Shown one piece after another: positions 24,232 to 33,170 of a stretch of 62,168 bases of DNA. The translations under genes and the position numbers were made by a program. The stretch is from an uncultured Victivallales bacterium (GTDB taxonomy: Bacteria; Verrucomicrobiota; Lentisphaeria; Oligosphaerales; JAFGRS01): positions 1 to 62,168 of the forward strand of contig CAILUI010000241.1 of NCBI GenBank assembly GCA_903837355.1, given 5' to 3'. A model generated the notes under the pieces. That model had not been told where the DNA came from. It ran no database searches and saw only the letters and a program-made list of their open reading frames with translations. The first letter of the stretch is position 1; every line of letters starts with the position of its first letter.

Positions 24232-25830
24232 TCACCAGTAGCGCACGTAGAAGTAGAGCACGGCGAGGGTCACCGCCGCCCACCAGAGCGCCGGGTTCCT
24301 GAATCCGCGCATCTCGTGCCGCATGGATTCCGGCAAGCGCATACTGTCGCGGCTCCAGATCAGTCCTTCCAGTTCCCGGTCCGACTTGGGCGTCGTGAAC
24401 ACGCTCACGATCGCGCAGGTTGCCATACAGGTCCAGAAGACGATGCCGGTGCGATTCCAGAAGGGCGTGATGTACTTCGCGATCCCCGGCGTCAACAGCG
24501 GCGCCAGCTTCTCCACGGCCACGGACAGCGGAATGGTCAGCAGTCCCGCCGTCAGCGCGCCAGCGTGCGTCGTCCGTTTCCAGAGGATGCCGAGCAGGAA
24601 CATCGCGGCGATGCCGGGCGTGACGTAGCCATACGCATTCAGCAGGTAGATGAAGATCGGCTTGTCGGAATGGGAGAGCAGGACGAACGACCAGACGATA
24701 CCCATCAGCACGATCACCACGCCCATAATCTTGCCAAAGCGGACGGCCTGCGCGTCGGTCGCTTGTTTGTTGATGAAGGGCTGGTACAAGTCCACGGCGA
24801 GAATCGTCATACAGGCATTGACGGCCCCCGAGAGGTGCGACATGACAGCGGCGATCAGGCCGGCCATCACCAGTCCGATCAGGCCGTGGGGCAGCAGGTT
24901 CTGCACCAGAGTGGGAAAGGCCAAATCGGGTTTCTCGAGGTTCGGGAAGAGCTGGGGCGCCACCAGGCCGGGGACCACGATAATCAGCGGCAGGAAGAAC
25001 TTCAGGTACTGCGTGAACACGACCCCCATCCGCGCATGCCACTCGCTCTTCGCGGCCAGCGTCCGCTGCACGATGAACTGGTTGGTGGCGCAGTAGAAGA
25101 CGCTCACGCAGATGATGCCGCCGAGGTACATCGTCCACGGGAAGTCCGGGTCCGTGGCGGGCAGAATCAGATGCCAGGTGCCGGAGGTCGCGACGAAACC
25201 CGACCAGCCCCCAACCGCGTTCAGAGAAGCGCAGGACAGGACCAGTCCCCCGATCAGCAGGATCGCCAACTGGAACATCTCGGTCCAGACCACCGCGCGC
25301 AGTCCGCCAGCGATGGTGTAGACGCCCGTGAACAGAGCCAACGCCACGATGCTCACCCACAACGGCATCCCGAACAGGGAGTGCAGCGCCACCGCGCCCA
25401 GGTACAACACGGCGCTGACCTCCACAAAGATGTAGGTGATCAGAATCAGCACCGCATACGTCGCCCGCGCGCCCGCCCCGAAGCGCTTCTGCAGGAATTC
25501 CGGCATCGTGTAGAAGCCGTTGCGGAGGTAGAACGGCAGAAACAACCACAGCAGGGCGTTGAAACCGATCAGGATAGCGCCCCACTCGATGACCATCGCC
25601 ACGAAGCCGCGGCTGTAGGCCGTGCCGATGACACCGATGAAGTGGTGACTGCTGATGTTGGCGGCAACGATGCTCCCGCCGACCATCCACCACGAAAGCT
25701 TGTCGCTGGCCAGGAAGTAGTCCCGTCGGCTGCCGCCCTGCTTGCGGCTGGCCACATACCCCAGCCCCGCGATGGCCGCGAAGTAGGCCGCGAAGATGAC
25801 GATGTCCACGGTCGCAAGCTTCATACTCAT
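24232..25830 (-). CDS. Sodium/solute symporter (SSS family), SGLT-like
   Basis: An inner-membrane Na+-coupled transporter, 532 aa, with about 13 hydrophobic segments. Family signatures: DYFLASDKLSWWMVGGS, SIVAANISSHHFIG (TM1 Na+ site region), GGLRAVVWTEMFQ, CVSVFYCATNQFIVQRTLAAK and AAVMSHLSGAVNACMTI. The substrate is probably a sugar, judged from neighbours and similarity to SGLT-type members. GGAGGGG lies only 1-3 nt before the ATG at 25830 but about 8 nt before a second ATG at 25824 (MKLATVD), so translation probably begins at 25824. It is upstream of the Gfo/Idh/MocA gene in the same direction. Confidence 0.92.
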   Translation of the reverse strand: MSMKLATVDIVIFAAYFAAIAGLGYVASRKQGGSRRDYFLASDKLSWWMVGGSIVAANISSHHFIGVIGTAYSRGFVAMVIEWGAILIGFNALLWLFLPFYLRNGFYTMPEFLQKRFGAGARATYAVLILITYIFVEVSAVLYLGAVALHSLFGMPLWVSIVALALFTGVYTIAGGLRAVVWTEMFQLAILLIGGLVLSCASLNAVGGWSGFVATSGTWHLILPATDPDFPWTMYLGGIICVSVFYCATNQFIVQRTLAAKSEWHARMGVVFTQYLKFFLPLIIVVPGLVAPQLFPNLEKPDLAFPTLVQNLLPHGLIGLVMAGLIAAVMSHLSGAVNACMTILAVDLYQPFINKQATDAQAVRFGKIMGVVIVLMGIVWSFVLLSHSDKPIFIYLLNAYGYVTPGIAAMFLLGILWKRTTHAGALTAGLLTIPLSVAVEKLAPLLTPGIAKYITPFWNRTGIVFWTCMATCAIVSVFTTPKSDRELEGLIWSRDSMRLPESMRHEMRGFRNPALWWAAVTLAVLYFYVRYW

Positions 25831-25942
25831 GCCCCTCCAAGACTGCCGCTCGGCCTACGTCCTGCGCAAACTATAGACACGTCGCGCGCCACCTGCGAGC
25901 CGGCCGGACGCCGGCAGCCAGTCCCCAGCCCGCACCGCCCCC

Positions 25943-26023
25943 GTAGGCCGGGGGTGCCAGTACCCGGCCCCGGCGCGGCACGCGCCGATTCCAGAGGACG
26001 CGGTACTGGCACCCCGCGCCTAC
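25943..26023. repeat. REP pair (BIME-like) downstream of the RAYT gene
   Basis: GTAGGCCGGGGGTGCCAGTACC-type unit at 25943-25969 faces an inverted unit at 26000-26023 (gcggtactggcaccccgcgcctac). The pair encloses 'cggcgcggcacgcgccg', itself a palindrome. The stop codon of the transposase (TAG) is inside the second unit. Confidence 0.9.
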
Positions 26024-26661
26024 CTCGGATGGCCGCCGGCCGGCGGCGAGGCAGGCCATGAACCGTGGGGCCATTCCGCACTGGTGCGCACCAGGCCCGC
26101 TTTCACGGGGTTCGCGCGGACGTACTGACTGATTTTCTCGTCCTCGCTGCCTGACCTTGACCAGTGGTCAAACCACTCCCGTTGCCAGAACCGCCCTGCC
26201 TGTAACCCCAGCATGCTCGCCGCCGCGCCGCCGGTCCAGGACTTGAACGACCCCAGCGTCTCGCGCAGACTCCCTTGCAGGACACGCACGAACAGGTGAA
26301 TATGGTTGGGCATCAGCACGTACGCGAACACCTCCCAGACGCCCTGCTCCTGGCGGTGACGGATGGCCTCGGTAACCAATCCCGCCACTGCCGGTTGCAC
26401 CAGGTGTGTGACCTGCGAACTCGTGTGCAGCCACAGTTCCATCTCCCGAAACACTGCCCGCCGCAGACGCAGGCCGTCCTGACCGTTACGCACGGCGTCT
26501 CCATACTGCGCCGAAAGGTCGCGAACCCGCCGGGAACCCGTTTCAGGCAACGCTCCAGCCAGCCGGATGGTCACGAAATAGCGTCCATCGACGACTTCCC
26601 AGTGCGGCAGGCGCCCCCACCAGAAGCTGGTCGTCTCAACTCGGTCGCACCGTTGTGGCAT
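26020..26661 (-). CDS. REP-associated tyrosine transposase (RAYT, Y1/HUH)
   Basis: A 213-aa single-domain IS200-like Y1 transposase. LMPNHIHLFVRV carries the HUH metal-binding pair near residue 120, and QYVRANPVKAGLV near 190 has the candidate nucleophile Tyr. Start at 26661 (MPQRCDR): the frame is open further up, but those codons are REP DNA (repeated GVPVPRPL-type translation) and not part of the family. Both gene ends are bounded by REP units of one family (25943-26023 and 26673-26844), the classic RAYT layout. It interrupts a carbohydrate locus between the sialidase-like gene and the symporter. Such proteins cut and join REP hairpins; they are usually domesticated single copies (known for the family). 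Confidence 0.9.
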   Translation of the reverse strand: MPQRCDRVETTSFWWGRLPHWEVVDGRYFVTIRLAGALPETGSRRVRDLSAQYGDAVRNGQDGLRLRRAVFREMELWLHTSSQVTHLVQPAVAGLVTEAIRHRQEQGVWEVFAYVLMPNHIHLFVRVLQGSLRETLGSFKSWTGGAAASMLGLQAGRFWQREWFDHWSRSGSEDEKISQYVRANPVKAGLVRTSAEWPHGSWPASPPAGGHPR

Positions 26662-26672
26662 CGCAGTCCCCC

Positions 26673-26844
26673 GTAGGCCGGGGGTGCCAGTACCCGGCCC
26701 GCATCGCCCCCGTAGGCCGGGGGTGCCAGTACCCGGCCCCGGCGCGGCACGCGCCGGTTCCAGAGGGCGCGGTACTGGCACCCCGCGCCTACCTCGGATG
26801 GCCGCTGCACGGCCTAGGGCGCGGTACTGGCACCCCGCGCCTAC
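26673..26844. repeat. REP cluster upstream of the RAYT gene
   Basis: Four units of the same family: direct at 26673-26699 and 26712-26738, inverted at 26769-26792 and 26821-26844. The core is gtaggc-(c/g)-(c/g)gggggtgccagtac. The second and third are joined by 'cggcgcggcacgcgccgg', as in the downstream pair. More copies lie at 58346-58369 and 58421-58447. Confidence 0.92.
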
Positions 26845-26866
26845 TCCGCCCACTGCCCCCCTGCGC

Positions 26867-27997
26867 CTACCACTGCCCGGCAGTGAGTGCCGCCAGCGGA
26901 TAGGCGACGAGTATCAGGTCGGACTTCGGGTTCAGGTACACGGCCTGCGGATCGGGGTCGGCCCAGAAGGCGGCGAACATCTCGGTCTCAGAGAAGGCGA
27001 GCGAGGGGTAGGCAGCGGTGCCTGGCTCGACGACCAGCGGCCGACTCCAGGTCTGGCAGTTGTCCTGGCTGACCGCACAGACCAGGGGCGAGCGGGGCCG
27101 CCAGTAGTTGTTGCCTTCACCCCAGTCGGCCGTGGTCCCCGGTTTGGCATTGTTCCAGAAGACGATGACGGCGTCGGAACCGGGCAGGCGCTTGGCGTTG
27201 ACCGCGGACAGCGGCGAGACCAGCCCCGTGGAGCTGGGCGCTCCCCAGGTGGCGCCGCCATCGGCTGACCAGGCCTGCCAGAGGTGGCCCAGCCGCGTCC
27301 GGAAGACCATCCAGATGCGGCCGTCCGCAAGCTCCACGGTCGACGGCTCACCGAAACCCTCAGGCCGGTCGGGCAGCGGCGGCGGCGGACCAAAGATCGG
27401 ACTGCGCTGCCAGGAGCGCCCGCCGTCAGCGCTGGTGATGGTGCCGATCTGGTTGGGCCCGGGCCCCTCGGCCCCAAGCAACTGCTCGATGGGCACGATC
27501 AACCGCCCGCTGCGGGTCACCAGGACGCGGTTGTTCATCGGCGCCCAGCGCTCGCTGTCCGCCGTCAGGCGCTTGCCGCCGGCCCAGGTCACGCCCTCGT
27601 CCTGAGACCACCAGAGGTAGGTTCCCCCATAGCAATCCTTGTCATTAAACCCGAAGGCCAGGAGCTCGGCGCCGCGACGCACGACGTCGGCGTAGGCCAT
27701 CTGCGGCCAGGTGCCAAACCCCTGCCACTCGCGCCAGGTGCGCCCCTGATCGTCACTCGACAGGGCGTGGGGCGGCTTGCCGATGCTGCCATTCCCCGGC
27801 AGCAGGAGCAGTTGGCCGCGAGCGCTGCGGTACAGGATCGGCGACACCTCGCCTTTCCAGATCTCCAGCGCGTAGGTCTTCGACAGGTTGAGCCGCAGGC
27901 TGGGCTGCAGGCCCTCGGCGGCCAGCGTCTCGCTGGCGCCTGGCGGCCACAGACAGGAGACCGTGGCACCGATCAACATCAGGGATGCACGTCGCAC
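26867..27997 (-). CDS. BNR-repeat sialidase-like secreted protein
   Basis: A six-bladed-propeller sialidase-like protein of 376 aa. Five Asp-boxes are visible: SSDDQGRTW, SQDEGVTW, SADGGRSW, SADGGATW and SQDNCQTW. RSGRLIVPIE and GFGEPSTVELADGRIWMVFRT (with a Glu) fit the exo-sialidase/BNR_2 group. The signal is RRASLMLIGATVSCLWPPG. The usual ATG at 28009 has its AGGAGG only 1-2 nt away; a GTG at 27997 has GGAGG exactly 5 nt upstream and begins at the signal peptide, so I choose it. It starts about 20 nt after the GH42-like gene stop, so they are an operon. Whether it really cleaves sialic acid is unknown; many members act on other sugars. Confidence 0.78.
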   Translation of the reverse strand: MRRASLMLIGATVSCLWPPGASETLAAEGLQPSLRLNLSKTYALEIWKGEVSPILYRSARGQLLLLPGNGSIGKPPHALSSDDQGRTWREWQGFGTWPQMAYADVVRRGAELLAFGFNDKDCYGGTYLWWSQDEGVTWAGGKRLTADSERWAPMNNRVLVTRSGRLIVPIEQLLGAEGPGPNQIGTITSADGGRSWQRSPIFGPPPPLPDRPEGFGEPSTVELADGRIWMVFRTRLGHLWQAWSADGGATWGAPSSTGLVSPLSAVNAKRLPGSDAVIVFWNNAKPGTTADWGEGNNYWRPRSPLVCAVSQDNCQTWSRPLVVEPGTAAYPSLAFSETEMFAAFWADPDPQAVYLNPKSDLILVAYPLAALTAGQW

Positions 27998-28018
27998 GGG
28001 TACCTCCATTCCTCCTGG

Positions 28019-30913
28019 CTACTCGCCGGCTGGGCCCAGAAGCTGAAACACCCTCGTTTCGGCCGCGGCCGCCTGGAAGCGCAGGACCTGCGTGCGCTGC
28101 TCGACGGCACCGGGGACAAAGAGTTCGCGAACCCGCATCGGCGACGGCAGCGCGATGACCTTGTCGCCAGCGGTACGGGCGTGCAGGGCAACGAGGCCAC
28201 GGCCCGCGTAGAAGGCATCCTCGGACTCGGAGTAGATGTGCACGCCGGCGAGACGAGCAACGTTGCGCAGCAGACCGGGAGGAATACCGGGCGCCAGGCT
28301 GCACACCGAGGTCCAGTCGGAAAACGCCTGCAGGGTCAGCGCCGGCAGGGCGTCAGGGAAGACGCCCAGAACGCGGGACGGGCGCTCGACGGTATAGCGG
28401 GGGGAAGCAACGAGGTCGGGGCCGTACTCGTTCGTGGTCATCCCGAACACGGGCTCGACAGTGCGCAGCCCCGCCGCGAGAGGATCGTCGTTCAGGCGAA
28501 CGCGGAATGAGCCCGCGCCCACCGCCAGCAGCGGCTGCCCGATCAGCGCGCTGGCAGCGTCCAGGTTCTCGCGGACCTCACCATCGCCGTCAACCCCACC
28601 GAGGCCGCTGGCATAGATGAAGACGACAACGCGCCCGGCCGCCTTGAGGTGCTCGACGGCGCGGCGCTGGGCCGGCGTCAGGTCAAAGGCGTTGAGCAGG
28701 ATGACCAGGCGGGCGTCAGGGAGGTGCTGAATGTCTTCGAGCAGGTACAGGGCAGCCGGCGCCCCGAGGCGATCCAGGGCCGCGATCTGCGCGGTCAGGG
28801 CCTTGAAGCCGAAGTCGCCCACCGCCCCCGCCGCCTGCCGCAACAGGCTGCGTTCGCTGAGCAGCACGGCGATCTGCGGCGCGAGCGCCGGCGGCGGCGG
28901 CTCGCGCAGGGCCTGTTGTCCGAGGCGATTCATCTCGCCGAACAGCGCCAGGATGGCAGGGTCCGAGAACCAGCCGTCACCCATATCGAACCACCACTGG
29001 CCCGCACCGCGGCTGCGCACCGCGGCATACTCGCGCGTGAGCACGCCCAGGGTCTGAGCCAGGTCGGCACAACGGCCGACGGTATCGGCCTGCCGGTGGG
29101 TCCGGATATCCGACTCGTTGAGCCAGAGCTTGCCGTGCAGGCGGATGGAGTCGGTCAGGGACATGAAGGTGGAGGTGCCCCCGGGCGCGCGATCCGTATA
29201 CATGGCCGGGCCGCAGAGGAAGTCCACGTCCGGGCACTCCAGGACCGCAGACAAGGCCAGGTGCTGGCTCTCGGGGGCCAGGCCGCCGTACTGGGGAGCG
29301 TAGCCGTAGAAGACCCCGGTGAGCAGCTCGCCGTGGGAGGCCTCCTTGACGGCCCGCGCCACGCGGGCGATGGCCTGGGCAGCCGCCAGGGAGTAGGCCT
29401 CGTAAAAGTCGGTCACCTGGCGGTCCTGGCTGGGGCTCCAGAGGAGTTGCGCCGGCTGGTCGCGCCGACTGCGCAACGGAACGGCCGCCGTGGCCAGGCT
29501 CGTGTGGGGGTCCTTCCAGGCCGCCGCCAGAGCGGCATCGCTGGCGTAGCGGCCCCGCAGCCACTGGCGGAAGAAACGCGCAAAGGCGGGCGAGAAGTCG
29601 CCGCGGCGGTCGTCCCAGAGACCCCAGCTCTGCCACTCGGCCGAATACCCCGTACACAGGTGCAGGCCGATGACGCGGTCGGCGAAGGGGCTGGAACGCA
29701 GGTAGCTCACGAAGCGGCGGAGATCGCCGCAGATCAACTCGAGCCATGCCTGCGAGGCGAAGGACTGCGGCCCGACCGAGCCATCGTCGAAGACCACGCG
29801 CTCGTCGGGGTGCGCCGCCAGCCAGGCCGCCTGGGGCTCGAGCTGAACGCGCAGAATCAGGCGGGCCTCCGGATCGCGGGCGAGCACCTCCTCCAACAAC
29901 CGCGCCGGCTCCAGGGGGTCGAAGCCCCCCGGCCCCTGGTTGCCGATGCCGCAGCCCACGGTGTAGAGGTGCGCCCCCTGGGCCGCGAACTCGCCGTAGT
30001 GACCGGTCTGTACGCCGAGAAAGGCGAAGGGAAAGAGCGGCTGGCCGTCGATGCTGAGGGTGGGTATCCCCTGGTGGTTACGCACCCGCGCCACCGCCGG
30101 CGGCGGGATCGGGATGGGGTCCAGACGGACCTCGGCAACGCTGTAGTCGCCCTCCTCGCGACCGCTCCACTGTTCCGCGCCCAGCTCCAGCGACAGCTCG
30201 TAGCGCCCAGCCGGGACAAAGCGCAGCGCCGGGACCTGGCACTCCACACGCAGCCGCTCCCTGCCGGCCGCGGCCTGGCCGTCCAGGCGGGGCTCAAGCC
30301 GCTGCGACCAAACCACCTGCCGCTCCCGGCGCAGGGCCGCCCAGCACTCCCCGGAGGCCCCGGCCGGGGCCTCGAACACAACGCTGGCCACGCCGCCGGC
30401 GCGGCCGATGCGAACGTCGGTGCTGACCTGCCGCAGACGCGGCGCACCGCTGGGGCGATAGGCGGGGTCAGGCACGAAGAGGAAGGCATCGCAGCCGGTG
30501 TTCCAGCGATCAGCCAGGTCGAGCCGCAACGTGACCGCCCCGCCGTCCACCGTGCCGAGTTTCTCCCAACACCAGGTCGTAGCCAGGGGCTCGGTGGTGC
30601 CGCCCCAGTACACCGTACCGTTGACGGTCACGCGATACTGGTAGTGCCCCGGGTAGTGGCCGTTGTCGGTGCCGCGGACCCAGAGCGTGTAGGCGCCGGC
30701 GGGCAAGTCCAGCGTGGTCTCGGCGACCCGGTCAGGCTGGTTGCAGCGTAACCAGCCGGCGCCGCTGGCGGCGGGTTCGTCCAGGCGGTCCCACGCGCAG
30801 CGCGCAAAGCCCTCGGCCTCGACCAAGACCGACCCCGACGGCGCCGGCACGAGAACCGCCGCGCCCAGGACCGTGCAACCCAGCAGCAGACACAGGTTGA
30901 GGATGGCGTTCAT
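28019..30913 (-). CDS. Secreted GH42-like (beta-galactosidase-type) protein (2)
   Basis: A 964-aa protein, signal MNAILNLCLLLGCTVLGAAV. Residues 28-145 form a carbohydrate-binding-like beta domain (LVEAEGFARCAWD, LPAGAYTLWVRGTDNGHYPG, as in CBM6/CBM35-type folds). A GH42-like barrel follows at about 290-640: LFPFAFLGVQTGHYGEFAAQG, RVIGLHLCTGYSAEWQSWG (candidate acid/base Glu), ARFFRQWLRGRYASDAALAAAW, DFLCGPAMYTDRAPGG and KLWLNESDIRTH. Near 720 QIAVLLSERSLLRQ starts the flavodoxin-like third domain. AGGAAG lies 8 nt before the ATG. It heads the minus-strand run with the sialidase-like gene directly behind. Galactoside activity is inferred. Confidence 0.75.
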   Translation of the reverse strand: MNAILNLCLLLGCTVLGAAVLVPAPSGSVLVEAEGFARCAWDRLDEPAASGAGWLRCNQPDRVAETTLDLPAGAYTLWVRGTDNGHYPGHYQYRVTVNGTVYWGGTTEPLATTWCWEKLGTVDGGAVTLRLDLADRWNTGCDAFLFVPDPAYRPSGAPRLRQVSTDVRIGRAGGVASVVFEAPAGASGECWAALRRERQVVWSQRLEPRLDGQAAAGRERLRVECQVPALRFVPAGRYELSLELGAEQWSGREEGDYSVAEVRLDPIPIPPPAVARVRNHQGIPTLSIDGQPLFPFAFLGVQTGHYGEFAAQGAHLYTVGCGIGNQGPGGFDPLEPARLLEEVLARDPEARLILRVQLEPQAAWLAAHPDERVVFDDGSVGPQSFASQAWLELICGDLRRFVSYLRSSPFADRVIGLHLCTGYSAEWQSWGLWDDRRGDFSPAFARFFRQWLRGRYASDAALAAAWKDPHTSLATAAVPLRSRRDQPAQLLWSPSQDRQVTDFYEAYSLAAAQAIARVARAVKEASHGELLTGVFYGYAPQYGGLAPESQHLALSAVLECPDVDFLCGPAMYTDRAPGGTSTFMSLTDSIRLHGKLWLNESDIRTHRQADTVGRCADLAQTLGVLTREYAAVRSRGAGQWWFDMGDGWFSDPAILALFGEMNRLGQQALREPPPPALAPQIAVLLSERSLLRQAAGAVGDFGFKALTAQIAALDRLGAPAALYLLEDIQHLPDARLVILLNAFDLTPAQRRAVEHLKAAGRVVVFIYASGLGGVDGDGEVRENLDAASALIGQPLLAVGAGSFRVRLNDDPLAAGLRTVEPVFGMTTNEYGPDLVASPRYTVERPSRVLGVFPDALPALTLQAFSDWTSVCSLAPGIPPGLLRNVARLAGVHIYSESEDAFYAGRGLVALHARTAGDKVIALPSPMRVRELFVPGAVEQRTQVLRFQAAAAETRVFQLLGPAGE

Positions 30914-31276
30914 GTGCAGGGCTTCCTGTGGCTCGTGGCCGGGGCCGAGGGGCTCCCATCGGGCCGCCTGGGGCGGCTCACGGGCTCTCGGCAGTCGCTC
31001 GTCATGGCAACGTTCAGCTCACCTATTCCATGGGTAATGTATGCCGGTTCCCTCGAATGTACCTGAGCTCGGACAAACGTCGCGTTACCCCCTCAGACTC
31101 CGCCCAGCCCAACCACCAGGACACCCACGGTTTCTCACTCTTCGCGAGCGACTTCGGGGGTTGACAAAGGGCTACGGCCGATGGGACCCCCCAACCCAGC
31201 CCGCTGGGCTGGGCAGAGGGCTTGCCGCACCTTCGGCGCCGATCCCCCGCGAGCCGCTCGTCAGGGTCGGCAACAA
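30914..31276. other. Intergenic region between GH42-like gene and helicase terminator
   Basis: About 360 bp without a supported gene. The minus strand should hold the promoter of the GH42-like gene. I see no clear -35/-10 pair; 'gcatacattacccatgg' and 'acattcgaggg' near 31030-31060 are the only AT-richer stretches. Confidence 0.3.
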
Positions 31277-31318
31277 ACAACCGGCCGAGCCTCGCTCTCG
31301 CGACGCCCGGCCGGTTGT
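31277..31318 (-). terminator. Terminator of the DEAD-box helicase gene
   Basis: ACAACCGGCCG (31277-31287) pairs with CGGCCGGTTGT (31308-31318), 11 bp, 38 nt after the helicase stop. On the minus strand the stem is followed by TTTGTTG, a fair U-rich tail. Confidence 0.8.
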
Positions 31319-31355
31319 TGGGAACAGGAAGCGGCAGTCTGCGCAACCGCAGGGG

Positions 31356-32654
31356 TCAGCGCGCCCGCCGGGGCTGGAAGCTGAAGGAGCCATGGCGCGA
31401 GCCGTGGCCGGTAGCCCCGCCCTGCGGACGACGACCGCTGCGCGGGCCCTGCGGACCCCGCGACGGCTGCGGCCGCCCCGCGGGAACCGAGGCCTTGGTG
31501 AAGTGCTCGCCGGGCACCTCGGGGTGTTCATTGCGCGGGATGGAGATCTGCATGATCTTCTCGATCTGGCGGACCTCCTGGCCCTGGTCCGGCGTGGCCA
31601 GGGTAATGGCGCGCCCTTCGAGACCGGCCCGACCCGTGCGGCCAATGCGGTGGACATAGTTCTCCGGATCGTCCGGCAGGTCGTAGTTAACCACCAGCTC
31701 GATCCCGGTCACGTCGATGCCGCGCGCCGCGATATCGGTGGCGACCAGAACGCGGAACTCGCCCGACTTGAAGCCGCGCAAGGCGTTCTTGCGCTGACCC
31801 AGGGTCCGGTCGGCGTGAATCTCGGCGGCGGCATGCCCCATGCCGCGCAGTTGCTCCGCCACGCGGCTGGCGCCGCGCTTGGTGCGCACGAAGAGCAGCA
31901 CCGAGCCGCTGTAGTCCTTCAGCAACTCGCCCAACAGCGCGCCCTTACTCTCGCGACGCACGACGAACATCTCCTGGGAAACCAGCGACGCGGCCGATCC
32001 GGAAGGCGCCACCTCGACCCGCGCCGGCGTCTGCATGTAGTCGGCGGCAATCTGCACCACACTCGCCGGAATAGTCGCCGAGAACAGCATCGTCTGGCGG
32101 TCCTTCGGCAGCGCCTTGAGCACGCGCTCGATCTGCGGGAAGAAGCCCATGTCGAGCATGCGATCCGCCTCGTCGAGCACCAGCACACCGACCTGATCCA
32201 GCCGCAGGCGGCGCTGGTTCAGGTGGTCGTTCAGTCGGCCCGGGGTGGCGATGATGATGCGGGGACTCTCACGCAGACGCTGGATCTGCATCTGCATGGA
32301 CTCGCCGCCGATGAGCACGGCAGTACGCATGCGGACGGACGGCGTCAGGCGCACCAGCGACTCATTCACCTGCAGGGCCAGTTCGCGCGTCGGCACCAGC
32401 ACCAGGCCGCAGCGCCCGTTCTCGGCCAGACGCTGCACCATCGGGATGCCGAAGGCGAGCGTCTTGCCGGTACCGGTCTGCGCGATGCCGATGATGTCGC
32501 GGCCCGTCACGGCCACGGGGATCGCCTGGGCCTGCACCGGGGTCGGTACCGTGAAGTGCAGCGCGTCGATGGCGCCGAGCAGCGCCGGCGAAATGCCGAG
32601 GCCATGGAAAGCATTGGGGGTCGCGGTCACGGTCGCAGTCGAGATCATAGTCAC
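31356..32654 (-). CDS. DEAD-box RNA helicase, RhlE-like
   Basis: An ATP-dependent RNA helicase of 432 aa, used in RNA remodelling, ribosome assembly or cold adaptation. Motifs in order: Q-motif FTVPTPVQAQAIP, I AQTGTGKT, Ia PTRELAL, Ib TPGRL, II DEADRMLDMGF, III SAT, IV LLFVRTK, V ATDIAARGID, VI HRIGRTGRAG. The tail (about 390-432) is Arg/Gly/Pro-rich (GRPQPSRGPQGPRSG), a non-specific RNA-binding extension. CGGAGTG precedes the ATG at a normal distance. The promoter predicted at 32936-32963 would give a leader of about 275 nt, as in cold-shock helicases (inference). Single-gene unit with its own terminator. Confidence 0.93.
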   Translation of the reverse strand: MTMISTATVTATPNAFHGLGISPALLGAIDALHFTVPTPVQAQAIPVAVTGRDIIGIAQTGTGKTLAFGIPMVQRLAENGRCGLVLVPTRELALQVNESLVRLTPSVRMRTAVLIGGESMQMQIQRLRESPRIIIATPGRLNDHLNQRRLRLDQVGVLVLDEADRMLDMGFFPQIERVLKALPKDRQTMLFSATIPASVVQIAADYMQTPARVEVAPSGSAASLVSQEMFVVRRESKGALLGELLKDYSGSVLLFVRTKRGASRVAEQLRGMGHAAAEIHADRTLGQRKNALRGFKSGEFRVLVATDIAARGIDVTGIELVVNYDLPDDPENYVHRIGRTGRAGLEGRAITLATPDQGQEVRQIEKIMQISIPRNEHPEVPGEHFTKASVPAGRPQPSRGPQGPRSGRRPQGGATGHGSRHGSFSFQPRRAR

Positions 32655-32712
32655 TCCGAGGTCAATTCTGAAGGCACACAGCGTCGGCGAATGGAAGTCT
32701 CACGAGCCCCGG

Positions 32713-32730
32713 GCAGCAATTAGGCTGCCA
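32713..32730 (-). other. Hairpin in helicase leader
   Basis: GGCAGC and GCTGCC pair around 'aattag', about 60-75 nt before the helicase start. It may be a leader stem or a leftover terminator; the sequence alone does not say which. Confidence 0.3.
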
Positions 32731-32935
32731 TAAGGTCACTGCCGCGGGGTCGTATCGGACGCCGACGTCCTTCCGGAACCAAACCGGGACGTGACGCAAG
32801 CCGTGTGGCGTACCTGCGGATTCCGCAAGCCCTGGGGATCCCTATCCAACCTCCACGGAATCCAGCAGCGGATGCAGGGAAGAGGACAGCAGTATGGAAA
32901 CACCCTATCGTGTCGCTCACGATCAAACCGCGAAT

Positions 32936-32963
32936 ACTATAGCATCCCTTCCCTTCCACGCAA
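32936..32963 (-). promoter_or_regulatory. Predicted promoter of the helicase gene
   Basis: On the minus strand TTGCGT (32958-32963), 16 bp, TATAGT (32936-32941) with 'tgc' just upstream of the -10. This is the best sigma-70-like pair in the gap 32655-33170. The rest of the gap holds a direct repeat 'ggtcggtatcgg' near 32992-33016 and no gene. Confidence 0.5.
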
Positions 32964-33170
32964 GTTGACAGAGGAAATGGGCGTGCTCAGGTCGGTATCG
33001 GGGTCGGTATCGGTACCAGAAACGGACGCCACCACCCGCCGCGCCGGCGCTGCCGTTGCCAGCAGGGTGAAAGCGCCCTGCCGAAGCAGCTCGGGGGGGT
33101 TGCGGCCGCGGCGATCCGAGCGCATGGTAGGGACACTGCATCCGAACCCCGAGCTCCGGAGAAAGAGACC

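Noticed and set aside
24134..25840. Alternative minus-strand frame across the symporter
   Set aside because: Arg/Gly-rich with no membrane segments; the other frame is a full SSS protein.
26662..26853. N-terminal extension of the RAYT protein
   Set aside because: These codons are REP DNA; the conserved protein begins at 26661.
28649..30751. Antisense open frame over the second GH42-like gene
   Set aside because: Composition shadow; no family motifs.
32965..32970. TTGACA as a plus-strand promoter for GH127
   Set aside because: No -10-like box 16-18 bp downstream.
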